Translations under genes and position numbers: made by a program
Source of the DNA: Rothia sp. SD9660Na
GTDB taxonomy: Bacteria; Actinomycetota; Actinomycetes; Actinomycetales; Micrococcaceae
Direction: 5' to 3'
NCBI RefSeq assembly: GCF_030064065.1
Contig: NZ_CP125946.1
Location: 1,984,001-2,048,000 of the forward strand
DNA: 64,000 nt
Shown here: piece after piece, positions 51,055 through 59,491 of the stretch
Layout: each line of letters opens with the position of its first letter
Numbering within the stretch: the stretch's first letter is position 1
The notes under the pieces: model-generated
Seen by the model: only the letters and a program-made list of their open reading frames with translations
The model's database searches: none
What the model was told of the DNA's origin: nothing

Positions 51055-52128
51055 CTACCCCTCGGCCTGCCCTGCCTTCCAGTACCCCATGAAAGAGATG
51101 CTTTCCTTGGGTAGCCCGGCTTCGTTCATGCAGATTCGGCGCAGGGTTTTGACCACCGATGACTCACCTGCAAGGAGCACATAGGTATCGACCGGGTTCT
51201 CCGCCAGGTGCCAGACGATTTCGTCGGGGGCGACTTCTTCCCTCGTCTGGTGAGACGCTAAGGGCCCAACCCCGCAGGCCTGGCGCAGGGAGTCGGCCAG
51301 TTGCTGCCCGCGCGAGTGCTGGCCGGTTCGACTCAGCACGGTGAGGCGGATGCCCGGCACCCGCTGAGAAGCCCGCCGTACCTCGGGAAGGCGGTCGAGG
51401 GCGTCCTCAGCACCGGGCACCTCAAGAAACACCGCTCCGGTAGCCTCGGTGGGCAGGGAGCGCAGGATAGAGAGAATGGCCGGAGCTGCGGTTTCGTCCC
51501 CCAAAAGCAGGAGCGAACGGGCCTCACCCGGGTTGTAAGAGGCCCAGAGGGTAGAACCGCGCAGGGGAGCTAGAAGGGAAATCTGCTGACCTACCCTTGC
51601 CTGTTCGGCCCAAGCTGAGCCGGGCCCGCTCTTTCCCTCACTATCGGTGTGCAGTACAAAGTCCACGTCAATTTCGGGCTGCTGCCCCTCAGGCAGCTCA
51701 CGCTCCAGAGGTTCAAGGTCCGCTTCAGCTGCCGGGAGCATGCCCAGCAGGGGTGTTTCGTCCGGTCCAACTGAGGGCACCAACCGGGAGTTGCTGACTG
51801 TGTAGGTGCGCATGTATCCCCGCTCGCTTTCGGGGGCGGCCAGCCAACGAGAGCGCCAGGAGGTATCGAGCTCAATCATGGTGGGTCCACTGGCTCCCGC
51901 CGGGGGAATCAAGAGTTTGATGTAGGCGTCATAGACCTGCCCGGTGCCGTCAGAGATAGGGGCGGCAGCGTGCAGCAGGGAACGGCCGGTCAGTGAGACA
52001 CGCACAAAGGAATCGGTCAGCTTCTCAACCCGCGAGACGGTGACGGGGAAGACCCCGTACTGGTTGATGGAGCGCTTGACCTCGCGGCGGACAGAAGAGC
52101 GAGGTGCAGACGAGCGGGGCTTAGACAA
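51055..52128 (-). CDS. Siderophore-interacting protein (FAD-linked ferric-siderophore reductase)
   Basis: A 357-residue SIP-family flavoprotein. The FAD-binding domain is N-terminal ('FPVTVSRVEKLTDSFVRVSLTG', 'MRTYTVSN'), the NAD(P)H-binding SIP domain C-terminal ('LLLLGDETAAPAILSILRSLP', 'VLLAGESSVVKTLRRI'). It releases iron from imported siderophores in the cytoplasm. The start codon is TTG 52128, overlapping the ATPase gene's end by 8 bp. It ends the fep-like operon. Confidence 0.93.
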   Translation of the reverse strand: MSKPRSSAPRSSVRREVKRSINQYGVFPVTVSRVEKLTDSFVRVSLTGRSLLHAAAPISDGTGQVYDAYIKLLIPPAGASGPTMIELDTSWRSRWLAAPESERGYMRTYTVSNSRLVPSVGPDETPLLGMLPAAEADLEPLERELPEGQQPEIDVDFVLHTDSEGKSGPGSAWAEQARVGQQISLLAPLRGSTLWASYNPGEARSLLLLGDETAAPAILSILRSLPTEATGAVFLEVPGAEDALDRLPEVRRASQRVPGIRLTVLSRTGQHSRGQQLADSLRQACGVGPLASHQTREEVAPDEIVWHLAENPVDTYVLLAGESSVVKTLRRICMNEAGLPKESISFMGYWKAGQAEG

Positions 52129-52960
52129 GGCTCTGGCTTTCTAGGTTTTCTGCCGGGTGGCGTGCGGCACGGGCATGGGGCACCACGACGGTAGAGCCGT
52201 CCCCCAGGGGGTCGGCGACCGAGGCCCGCAGGCCAAAGATTCGGTGCATGTTCTCCCCCGTCATGACCTCGGCGGCGGTGCCGGTTGCGGCGATTTCCCC
52301 GCCCCTCATAGCGACCAGGTGGTGGGCGACGCGGGCAGCCAGGTTGAGTTCGTGCAGCACCATAACCATGGTGGTGCCGCGGCGCTCGTTGATGTCGGCC
52401 AGCAGGTCAAGGAGTTCTACCTGGTGGGCAAGGTCCAGGTAGGTGGTGGGTTCATCCAGAAGCAAAATATCGGTGTCTTGGGCCAGGGCCATGGCGATCC
52501 AGACACGCTGGCGCTGGCCGCCGGAGAGCTCAGTGACCTGCCGCTCGGCCAGTTCTAGGGTGTTGGTAGCTTCTAGGGCCCAGGCGACCGCGGCGTCGTC
52601 TTCCTTACTGTTGCCCCGAAAGAGCCCCTGGTAGGGGTAGCGGCCGCGGGAGACCAGGTCGGCAACGGTGATACCTTCGGGGGCGATGGGGCTCTGCGGC
52701 AGCAGGCCGACCATGCGGGCAAATTCCTTACCGCCGTAGGAGGCGACGGGCTTGCCGTCCAGGGTAATCTCGCCGTCGGTGGGCTTGAGCAGGCGTGAGA
52801 TGCCGCGCAGCAGGGTGGACTTGCCGCAGCCGTTGGGCCCGATGATGGCTGTAATTTTTCCAGCGGGTATGCTCAACGAGAGGTCCGGCACGATAGTGCG
52901 GTCCCCGTAGCCCAGGCGCACGCGGGAGACTGTCAGGTCGCGGGAAGTTACGGTTTTCAT
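52121..52960 (-). CDS. Ferric-siderophore ABC transporter ATPase (FecE/FepC-like)
   Basis: A 279-residue ABC ATPase: Walker A 'GPNGCGKST' (~40-48), Q-loop, signature 'LSGGQRQR' and Walker B 'ILLLDEPTTYLD'. The combination is typical of FepC/FecE. It powers the two permeases encoded just upstream. It starts 4 bp after the FepG-like gene. Confidence 0.95.
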   Translation of the reverse strand: MKTVTSRDLTVSRVRLGYGDRTIVPDLSLSIPAGKITAIIGPNGCGKSTLLRGISRLLKPTDGEITLDGKPVASYGGKEFARMVGLLPQSPIAPEGITVADLVSRGRYPYQGLFRGNSKEDDAAVAWALEATNTLELAERQVTELSGGQRQRVWIAMALAQDTDILLLDEPTTYLDLAHQVELLDLLADINERRGTTMVMVLHELNLAARVAHHLVAMRGGEIAATGTAAEVMTGENMHRIFGLRASVADPLGDGSTVVVPHARAARHPAENLESQSLV

Positions 52961-52964
52961 GGGC

Positions 52965-54023
52965 TTAGCTTCTTTCGGGTGAACGGGTCAGCAGCCAGAT
53001 GAGGGCGGGAGCCCCAAAGGCACCGGTGAGGACGCCGGCGGGCAGGTTGACACCGCCCGGTATCAGGTTGGAGCCGATAAAGTCGGCGAGCACCACCAGG
53101 ATGGCGCCGACTAAGGCGGCAGCGGTGAGGTTGTGGCGTCCGCCGGTCAAGGACCGGGCGATAGGCCCTGACATAAAAGCGATGAAGGCAAGGGGGCCAG
53201 TGGCGGCGGTTGCTACGGCTACCAGGAGCACTCCCAGGGCGATGAAGCCGGTGCGGACGGCGCGGGTGGGCACCCCCAGGCCGAAGGCGAGCTCTTCGCC
53301 AACGGCGGTGGCGTGCAGGGGCCGGTGGAAAAGGATAAGAGGCAGCAGCAGGGGTAGCAGGAGCAGAGCCAGTAGGCTGATGCGGTCCCAGTTGGCGCTA
53401 GAGAGGGAGCCTGCCAGCCAGTGAGTGAGGGTTTGGGCGCTGGTGGTTGAGGTGCGGGAGAGCAGGTACTGGATGAAGGCTGATCCCAGGGCTGAGATAC
53501 CCAGGCCTACCAGAATGAAGCGGTTACCTGCGCTGCTGTCCCCCGCAGAGAGAGCCATAATCAGCAGGGCAACAGCCAGGGCTACGGCGATAGCCAGCAG
53601 GGTCAGCGGCAGCCCACCCAGCCCCAGAAAGACAATGCCAATGACGGCGCCGAGGGCAGCCCCATTGGATACGCCGATGATATCGGGGCTGGCAATGGGG
53701 TTACGCAGGAGTAGCTGGAAGATAGCCCCGCCCAGACCGAAGGCTGCCCCGGCTAGGGCACCGAGGACGGCGCGGGGTAGTTTTTCTTCCATGACGATGT
53801 AGCGGGCACCCTTGGCACTCTCGACAGTTCCGCCACCGAGAATCGTGAAGAAGTCAGGGATAGTGACCGTGTAAGAGCCCAGCAGCACGCGCACCGCGCA
53901 CACCGCAATCAGGGTCAGAGTAAGGCCGACGATAGCGAGGACCGGGCGGCGGCGGGCACGGGTGCGGACGCCAGCTACCGCGTGGGCGGCCTCCTGGGAC
54001 TGGGGGCGGGGTAGGGCCGACAT
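52965..54023 (-). CDS. Ferric-siderophore ABC transporter permease (FepG-like)
   Basis: A 352-residue FecCD-family permease with about nine helices ('GAAFGLGGAIFQLLLRNPIASPDIIGVSNGAALG', 'FIAFMSGPIARSLTGGRHNLT'). ATG 54023 overlaps the preceding permease's TAA by one base (TAATG), implying coupled translation. Pairs with the FepD-like protein. Confidence 0.95.
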   Translation of the reverse strand: MSALPRPQSQEAAHAVAGVRTRARRRPVLAIVGLTLTLIAVCAVRVLLGSYTVTIPDFFTILGGGTVESAKGARYIVMEEKLPRAVLGALAGAAFGLGGAIFQLLLRNPIASPDIIGVSNGAALGAVIGIVFLGLGGLPLTLLAIAVALAVALLIMALSAGDSSAGNRFILVGLGISALGSAFIQYLLSRTSTTSAQTLTHWLAGSLSSANWDRISLLALLLLPLLLPLILFHRPLHATAVGEELAFGLGVPTRAVRTGFIALGVLLVAVATAATGPLAFIAFMSGPIARSLTGGRHNLTAAALVGAILVVLADFIGSNLIPGGVNLPAGVLTGAFGAPALIWLLTRSPERS

Positions 54024-55072
54024 TAGAGATTGACCGCCTTCCCGCACCGGACCAGGTAGATAAAGACGGGCACGCCCAAAGCTACCATCATCACGCCCAC
54101 CTGGATTTCCTGGGGCGGGGCGATAATGCGCCCGGCGGTATCCGCCAAAATGAGCAGGGCAGCGCCAAAGAGGGCAGAGAGGGGCAGCAGAGCCCGGTAG
54201 TCTGCTCCAGCCAGGGCTCGCATGGCGTGCGGGGCCATGAGCCCGAGGAAGGCAATGGGGCCGGTTAGAGCCAGGGCAGTGCCCACCAGCAGGGTAATGC
54301 CGCCGGTAATGATAAGGCGGCGCACAGCCACATTCTCCCCCAGTGAGGCTGCCATGTCATCGCCAAGGGCAAAGCTGTTGATGGTTTTCGCTCCGGTGAG
54401 CACAATCAGGGCCCCGAGTACGAGAAGCGGGCTAGCCACGGCCAGATCGGAGAGATCAGCCCCGGCGACAGTTCCAATCTGCCAGCGGCGCAGGTTATCG
54501 AGGGTGTTCTGGTTGGTCAGGATCAGGGCGCTGGTGACCGCCCCTAAACCGGCGGTGAGGGCTGCGCCCATGAGGGCTAGTTTGATAGGGGTCGCTCCCC
54601 CGGTGCCGAGCGAGGCCAGGGCGTAGACGGCAAGGGCTGAGGCAACTGCCCCGGCGAAGGCCCAGAGGGCAAAAGCCGCGGTGGAACCGGCAGAGAAAAA
54701 GGTAATACCGGCGACTACCGCGCAGGCTGCCCCGGCGTTAATGCCGAGAATCCCGGGGTCGCCCAGGGGGTTCCTGGTGATGCCCTGGAGCCCAGCCCCG
54801 GCTAAACCTAGTGCTGCCCCCACAACCCCGGCGGTTAGTGTCCGCACCGCCCGCTGGGTCAGCACCGCTGCGTCCGCTTCTGCAACCTGCCCGCCTGCCA
54901 GGTAGTCCAGCAGGGTGCCCGGGCTGATGGAGCGGGCGCCCAGGGCAAAGCTGGCGAGGGCAGCTAGAGCAAGAATCAGTCCCAGGGCGAGGCTGAGCAC
55001 GACCAGCCGCCGCGCGCCCCCGGCGGGGGTGGCACGGCGGCTGCTAGAGGGCCGGAGGGGGGCGACCTTCAC
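54023..55072 (-). CDS. Ferric-siderophore ABC transporter permease (FepD-like)
   Basis: A 349-residue FecCD-family permease, with 'GAALGLAGAGLQGITRNPLGDPGILGINAGAA' and 'AFLGLMAPHAMRALAG'. The start is GTG 55072, just after the lipoprotein gene's stop at 55076. Forms the heterodimeric channel with the next permease. Confidence 0.95.
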   Translation of the reverse strand: MKVAPLRPSSSRRATPAGGARRLVVLSLALGLILALAALASFALGARSISPGTLLDYLAGGQVAEADAAVLTQRAVRTLTAGVVGAALGLAGAGLQGITRNPLGDPGILGINAGAACAVVAGITFFSAGSTAAFALWAFAGAVASALAVYALASLGTGGATPIKLALMGAALTAGLGAVTSALILTNQNTLDNLRRWQIGTVAGADLSDLAVASPLLVLGALIVLTGAKTINSFALGDDMAASLGENVAVRRLIITGGITLLVGTALALTGPIAFLGLMAPHAMRALAGADYRALLPLSALFGAALLILADTAGRIIAPPQEIQVGVMMVALGVPVFIYLVRCGKAVNL

Positions 55073-55075
55073 TTG

Positions 55076-56128
55076 TTAGGACGCCTGACTTGCATCTACG
55101 GCGGCAGAAATCTTGGCCAGGGTTTCGGTCTGGTTAATTGCCCAGTCCAAAGACAGCGGTGAAGCCGCTGAGAGAGCCAGGGAGATAGCGGCGTCGGTTT
55201 CTACGACCAGGCCACCGTTAGCTACGGCGGGCATCTGGGAGAAGAGGGTGTTGCTCTTGATTGCTTCTTCGTCGGAGTCACTGGTGCCCCAGGCCCAGAC
55301 CACGTCTGACTGAACCTCGGGTAGCACCTCACCTGAGATGGTCATGAAGAAGGCGTCGGCTTCGGTGGCGTTCTGCTCGATATAGGGGGCTAGTTCCATG
55401 CCCAGGGAGGTGAGGAAGAGGGAGCGGGAGTCGCTCGCTACATAGGCTGAGAGGGTCTGAGCTTCGAGATCGAACATGCCGGCCACGAAGGTCTTACCTG
55501 CTAGGTTGAAGTACTTGGCTGCGGCGTCGTCGATGGTCTTGTTGGTGGCCTCGATGAGGGCGGCGCCTTCGTCGTCCTTCTGTAGCATAGCGGCGGCCTG
55601 GTTGACGACGTCCTCCCATGATGCGGCGTAGGCGCCTACACCCTCGGGCATGGCGACCACGGGGGCGATGGCGGTGAGCTTGTCGTAGACTTCCTGGGTC
55701 ATGTCGCCGTAGACCGAGAAGATGGCGTCGGGGGCGAGGTTGGCAAGGGCCTCGTAGTCGGGGCCGTCGGTTTCGTCGTAGGTGACAGGGGCAGTGCCGC
55801 CCAGTTCGGCTAGTTTGGCGTCGAACCAGTCGGTAGAGCCGTTGGCGTTGGCGCCGTAGGTGACGACGGGGGTGCCGGCGGGTACGACGCCGAGGGCCAG
55901 GAGGACGTCGGGGTTCTTCCAGAAGTTCACGACAGCAATTTTCTGGGGAACGGCGGTGAAGGTGGTCTCGCCGAAGGCGTGCTTGACGGTGTAGCTCTCG
56001 CCCGAGGCGGCTGAGCTAGTGGTGCTACTTGAGGTGCCGTTGGAGCCGGTGGTGCAGGCTGCGAGTAGGCCGGTGAGGGCGGTAGCTGCGGTGGCCTTGA
56101 GGAAGGCGCTACGAGTGATGGCGACCAT
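55076..56128 (-). CDS. Ferric-siderophore substrate-binding lipoprotein
   Basis: A 350-residue periplasmic-binding-protein-like lipoprotein with a lipobox 'LLAAC' (Cys25) followed by a Ser/Thr/Gly-rich linker and the type III binding fold ('VVNFWKNPDVLLALGVVPAG', 'LANLAPDAIFSVYG'). It captures ferric siderophore (which one is unknown) outside the cell. First gene of the operon. A DtxR box at 56183-56201 lies in its promoter, so it should be repressed by iron. Confidence 0.95.
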   Translation of the reverse strand: MVAITRSAFLKATAATALTGLLAACTTGSNGTSSSTTSSAASGESYTVKHAFGETTFTAVPQKIAVVNFWKNPDVLLALGVVPAGTPVVTYGANANGSTDWFDAKLAELGGTAPVTYDETDGPDYEALANLAPDAIFSVYGDMTQEVYDKLTAIAPVVAMPEGVGAYAASWEDVVNQAAAMLQKDDEGAALIEATNKTIDDAAAKYFNLAGKTFVAGMFDLEAQTLSAYVASDSRSLFLTSLGMELAPYIEQNATEADAFFMTISGEVLPEVQSDVVWAWGTSDSDEEAIKSNTLFSQMPAVANGGLVVETDAAISLALSAASPLSLDWAINQTETLAKISAAVDASQAS

Positions 56129-56159
56129 GGTCTTGTGTTCTCCGGGGAAGGGTGTTCGA

Positions 56160-56181
56160 TTCTATAGGACTATCTATAGAA
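56160..56181 (-). promoter_or_regulatory. Inverted repeat beside the iron box
   Basis: TTCTATAG-GACTAT-CTATAGAA, perfect 8-bp arms. It contains likely -10 sequences (TATAGA, TAGAAT on the minus strand) and may be the core promoter or a second operator. Confidence 0.5.
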
Positions 56182-56182
56182 C

Positions 56183-56201
56183 TGCTTAGGTGAGCCTAAG
56201 C
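56183..56201 (-). promoter_or_regulatory. DtxR/IdeR-type iron box
   Basis: CTTAGGTGAGCCTAAG matches the TTAGGTNAGCCTAA core of DtxR/IdeR sites. It overlaps the expected -35 region of the siderophore uptake operon. Confidence 0.82.
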
Positions 56202-56338
56202 CAGGAATAACACTATCTTTTGCTTGCGTATTTGCGCAAACGCTGGGTAGTCAGGTGCGCATGGTGAAATAGAGGCAAGTTGTGCTTTTCGTGTGCACCC
56301 CAGGCTCGCAGCGAATTTGCCGCTTGCCGAGCTTGCAC

Positions 56339-56390
56339 AGGGTTCTTGGGCTGTGTGCAGACTTTTCTCTGCACACAGCCCAAGAACCCT
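56339..56390. repeat. 23-bp perfect inverted repeat
   Basis: Arms 56339-56361 and 56368-56390 are exact complements with a CTTTTC loop; imperfect pairing (CCGAGC..GCTCGG type) extends to ~56326 and ~56411. It separates the tRNA-Thr from the iron operon. Confidence 0.85.
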
Positions 56391-56461
56391 ACACAGCAAG
56401 AGCGAGCTCGGATGCCCCGCATCTATATAGTGGGTATTGCCCTATTTTTGGGCACAAAGAG

Positions 56462-56535
56462 AGCCCCCTACCGGATTCGAACCGGTGACCCCCTGTTTAC
56501 AAGACAGGTGCTCTGGCCAGCTGAGCTAAGGAGGC
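56462..56535 (-). tRNA. tRNA-Thr (anticodon TGT)
   Basis: A 74-nt cloverleaf: acceptor GCCTCCT pairs with AGGGGGC, anticodon loop CTTGTAA gives TGT, and the T-arm has GGTTCGAATCC. No CCA is encoded. Confidence 0.96.
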
Positions 56536-56576
56536 AAGACTTTTCAAGTGTACCCGATATTGCGGGCGGGCGCATG

Positions 56577-57812
56577 TTATCCGGAGCTATCTAGCCGGTA
56601 GTGGCGCAGGGGCAGGTGTTGGGCGAGGGCGTCGGTGAGTTCTGGGTCGTGGGTGGCGACGATGGCGCTGCCTTGTGCGGTGCAGTGGGCGGCGATCAAA
56701 GCTGCGACCTGTTGTAAGCCGGGGGTGTCTAGTCCGGCGGTGGGTTCATCGAGCAGCAGGCAGGGCGCCCCGGCGGCGAGCGCTTCTGCCAGCGCAAGGA
56801 GGTGCTGTTCGGTGGGGAGTAGGTCCAGGGGGTGGGTTTGCCCGGATCCCTCGGGTAGGACGGTATCGCGCAGGGATGAGCGGAGGGCAGGTTCTGCCCG
56901 GTTGCCGCTTCCTAGTTGCATGTCGGCATCTACAGTGGGGGCCAGAAAGTGGTGGGCTGGGGTTTGCGCGACCAGTTGGGTGAGAGCGACGCGTGCAGGG
57001 GCGTCCTGCTGATGAGGCGGGACTGCACCGATGGTCAACTGCCCGGAAACCGGGGGTAGGAGCCCGGCGATGGTGCGGAGCAGGGTAGATTTTCCGGCGC
57101 CGTTGGGACCGGTGAGAATCAAGCAGTCACCGGGGGCAAGACCCATGTTTATACCAGTAGCAACGGGTGCAACCGCTTGCTTTTTCCAGCGACGACGGGC
57201 AGGTGTAACGGGGGATATTGCGAGGTCACGGGCCAGGACGTCTGCCGTTACTCGGGTGGGTAGGGCAACTAGGGGTGCCTCGACAGGCTGCGCTGCGCCT
57301 TGCCCCAGGTCTTGGAGTTCGGTCGCTAGGTTCTCTTCATCGCCCTGGGGCCTGGCTGAGGCCCAGGCTAGGTCTGCCGGGTAGCGGGAGAAGGCGGCTA
57401 GCACCCGGGTCCGCATGGCATCGTCGAGGCCGAGCAGGGGTTCGTCGAAAGCTAGGGCAGGTGCGTCCAAGCCATCTATTTGCCCGCGCGCCCGATCCAG
57501 CACCAGGTAGGCGGCTAGGGCTACCAGTTGGGTTTGGCCGCCGGAGAGCTGTAGCGGGTGGGCGTATAGCAGGTCGGTTATTCCAAGGTCAGCAGCAACC
57601 GCATGCACAGCCCGGTGGAGCTCTTCCCGACTGGTCACCGTCTGCTCTACCCCCAGGGCGATTTCTTCAGCTACAGTGGGCACCAGCCCCGTCATGAGGG
57701 CCTGGGGGTTGGAGGGCACAAAGAGCCCCTGACGTTCCTGTGCCCAGGTGGCAAGCCGGGCTGACTTGCCTGCCCCTCGCGACCCAGTAATCAGCGTCCG
57801 CACATAGGTCAT
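56577..57812 (-). CDS. ECF transporter dual ATPase, asymmetric
   Basis: A 411-residue protein of two fused ABC ATPase halves, much shorter than YkoD (538). Half 1 has a compact Walker A ('GSRGAGKS', ~11-18), 'LSGGQTQL' and 'LAFDEP'. Half 2 has 'GPNGAGKST' and 'LLLDEPTAGLD', but its signature is altered: 'LLPTEQHLLAL' stands where LSGGQ is expected. One ATP site is therefore probably degenerate. It starts inside the EcfT gene end (ATGA overlap of 4 bp). It belongs with the EcfT, S component and nucleoside hydrolase genes. Confidence 0.88.
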   Translation of the reverse strand: MTYVRTLITGSRGAGKSARLATWAQERQGLFVPSNPQALMTGLVPTVAEEIALGVEQTVTSREELHRAVHAVAADLGITDLLYAHPLQLSGGQTQLVALAAYLVLDRARGQIDGLDAPALAFDEPLLGLDDAMRTRVLAAFSRYPADLAWASARPQGDEENLATELQDLGQGAAQPVEAPLVALPTRVTADVLARDLAISPVTPARRRWKKQAVAPVATGINMGLAPGDCLILTGPNGAGKSTLLRTIAGLLPPVSGQLTIGAVPPHQQDAPARVALTQLVAQTPAHHFLAPTVDADMQLGSGNRAEPALRSSLRDTVLPEGSGQTHPLDLLPTEQHLLALAEALAAGAPCLLLDEPTAGLDTPGLQQVAALIAAHCTAQGSAIVATHDPELTDALAQHLPLRHYRLDSSG

Positions 57813-58579
57813 GGCAACACCCCCGTATAAGCGGCAAGCACCAGCAGACAGACCACCGGTAGCAGCGCCCAGCGCAGGTAGCGCTGGAGGCAGTCATCGG
57901 CATAGTCCTGCCAGAAGACTCGTGGCCCGCCCCGGTCGATTCCGCGCGCCGCCAGGGTTGCCCCGCGCACCTCGTGATCTAACAGCAGCAGGGCAAAGAG
58001 GGCGGACGCCGTCCGCACCCCCAGCCAGGCCCGGGCGGGTTTCGACCCGTCGGCCATTCCCCGGGCGCGGGCGGCCCGCTGAACCAGCCGGGAGTAGTGG
58101 GCCAGCTGGGCCGGGGCGTTGAGTGAGGCTACCAGTAGGTAGATGAGCCGAGGCGGCAGACCCCAGGTGCTCAGGGCATAGCGCAGGCCAGTAACCCCGG
58201 TGGGCAGGATCAGCAGGGCGCAGGCTGACCCGAAGGTCAGAATCTGCAGGGCCAGCCCTACACCTGCCCGGGCTCCCTCAGCGGTTACGTGAAAAACCAT
58301 CCAAGGCACAGGCGCCCAGGTGGCCCACACGGTCTCTCCCCCGCGCGATACCAGCTGGATGATAAAAGCCATGGCAGCCACCGGAGCCAGCCCTGCCAGG
58401 ACCAGGCGCAGCCAGGGCCCCAGCGTCCGCCCCGCGATATGCAGGGCAAGCAGCACCGCTAGCAGCCCCGCCTGCCAGGTGATAGGCAACGGGGCGAAGG
58501 CCAGCAGAAGCCCGGCACAGCCCAGGGTGACCCAGGTGCGGGGGTTGAGAGCTGAGGGGCTCAGGACCGAGGGGGCCAT
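57809..58579 (-). CDS. ECF transporter transmembrane subunit (EcfT)
   Basis: A 256-residue EcfT protein with about five helices. The coupling motifs are 'AARARGMAD' (~167) and 'TLAARGIDRG'. It joins the S component to the ATPase. It is separated from the S component by 3 bp and overlaps the ATPase gene by 4 bp. Confidence 0.88.
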   Translation of the reverse strand: MAPSVLSPSALNPRTWVTLGCAGLLLAFAPLPITWQAGLLAVLLALHIAGRTLGPWLRLVLAGLAPVAAMAFIIQLVSRGGETVWATWAPVPWMVFHVTAEGARAGVGLALQILTFGSACALLILPTGVTGLRYALSTWGLPPRLIYLLVASLNAPAQLAHYSRLVQRAARARGMADGSKPARAWLGVRTASALFALLLLDHEVRGATLAARGIDRGGPRVFWQDYADDCLQRYLRWALLPVVCLLVLAAYTGVLP

Positions 58580-58582
58580 CGG

Positions 58583-59440
58583 TTAGCGGTTGAACTGTCC
58601 GCGCACGCGAGCAGGCAGACCCTTGATGATAAACCAGACCAGGGCGAAAGCAATGGTCTTATCAAGAGGGTCAGAGAGCAGGGACTGTAGGGTAGTTGCC
58701 CCCAGCAGGGACTGGCCAGCTGCCTGCAGGGCAGCGACCACGGAGCCGGTACCCACGCCCTGGCCGCCGCCAAAGATGAAGGCTGCAATGGGGGCACCGA
58801 CGAAACCTGCCAGGATTCCTGTATTGAAACCTGCAAGTAGCGCACCCCAGAGTTTACGGAAAAGACCGGCCCGGCCAGCGCAGCCGGCCAGGAAGCCGAT
58901 GAGGGCAGCACCGGCGGCAAAGGGAATGGTGGTGGGGTTGATGGTCAGGCCCCAGGCCAGGTTGGTGATAATACCGGTCATAGCTCCGGCGGCCGGGCCA
59001 GCCAGCACACCGATCAGCACGGTGGCAACGGAGTCGAGGTAGAGGGGGATGCCCGAGAAGCCGATCAGCTGACCCACGATGATGTTGAAGGCAGCCGCAA
59101 AAGGAATGAGGGCGATGGTCGTCAGGGGCAGGCGGGTCAGGTTAGCTGCTAGCAGGAGCAGGACGCCCGCGGTGTAGCCCAGCATCAGGGGCAGGGAAAT
59201 AGCGGCCTGGGCATCGCTGGCGCCCTCCAGGTAGGCAGCATAGTTGGTGGCACCGCCTGCGGTGAGGACGGCCCAGGTGTAGGTTCCTGCGATCACCAGA
59301 GCGGCGAGCAGGTTGAGCACCTTCTGGGAGGTGGTCAAGGGTGTGTTGTGTTCCAGGTTTTTACCGAGGAGACCAGCGGCTACTGAGCTCCTCTGCCCAG
59401 ACGTTGAAGACTGTGCAGGTGCATGTGATGAGGGGGCCAT
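58583..59440 (-). CDS. ECF transporter S component, nucleoside-hydrolase linked
   Basis: A 285-residue membrane protein with a polar ~40-residue N-terminus and about seven helices. 'SGIPLYLDSVATVLIGVLAGPAAGAMTGIITNLAWGLTINPTTIPFAAGAALIGFLAG' resembles S components for a still unassigned small molecule. ATG 59440 follows AAAGGGG; a GTG at 59446 is less likely. The gene neighbour, a nucleoside hydrolase, suggests a nucleoside or modified base as substrate, but this is inference. Confidence 0.82.
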   Translation of the reverse strand: MAPSSHAPAQSSTSGQRSSVAAGLLGKNLEHNTPLTTSQKVLNLLAALVIAGTYTWAVLTAGGATNYAAYLEGASDAQAAISLPLMLGYTAGVLLLLAANLTRLPLTTIALIPFAAAFNIIVGQLIGFSGIPLYLDSVATVLIGVLAGPAAGAMTGIITNLAWGLTINPTTIPFAAGAALIGFLAGCAGRAGLFRKLWGALLAGFNTGILAGFVGAPIAAFIFGGGQGVGTGSVVAALQAAGQSLLGATTLQSLLSDPLDKTIAFALVWFIIKGLPARVRGQFNR

Positions 59441-59491
59441 GCCCACCCCTTTCTGTAGAATAATCGTTCTTTTTATTTCTTTGAGCTTGCC

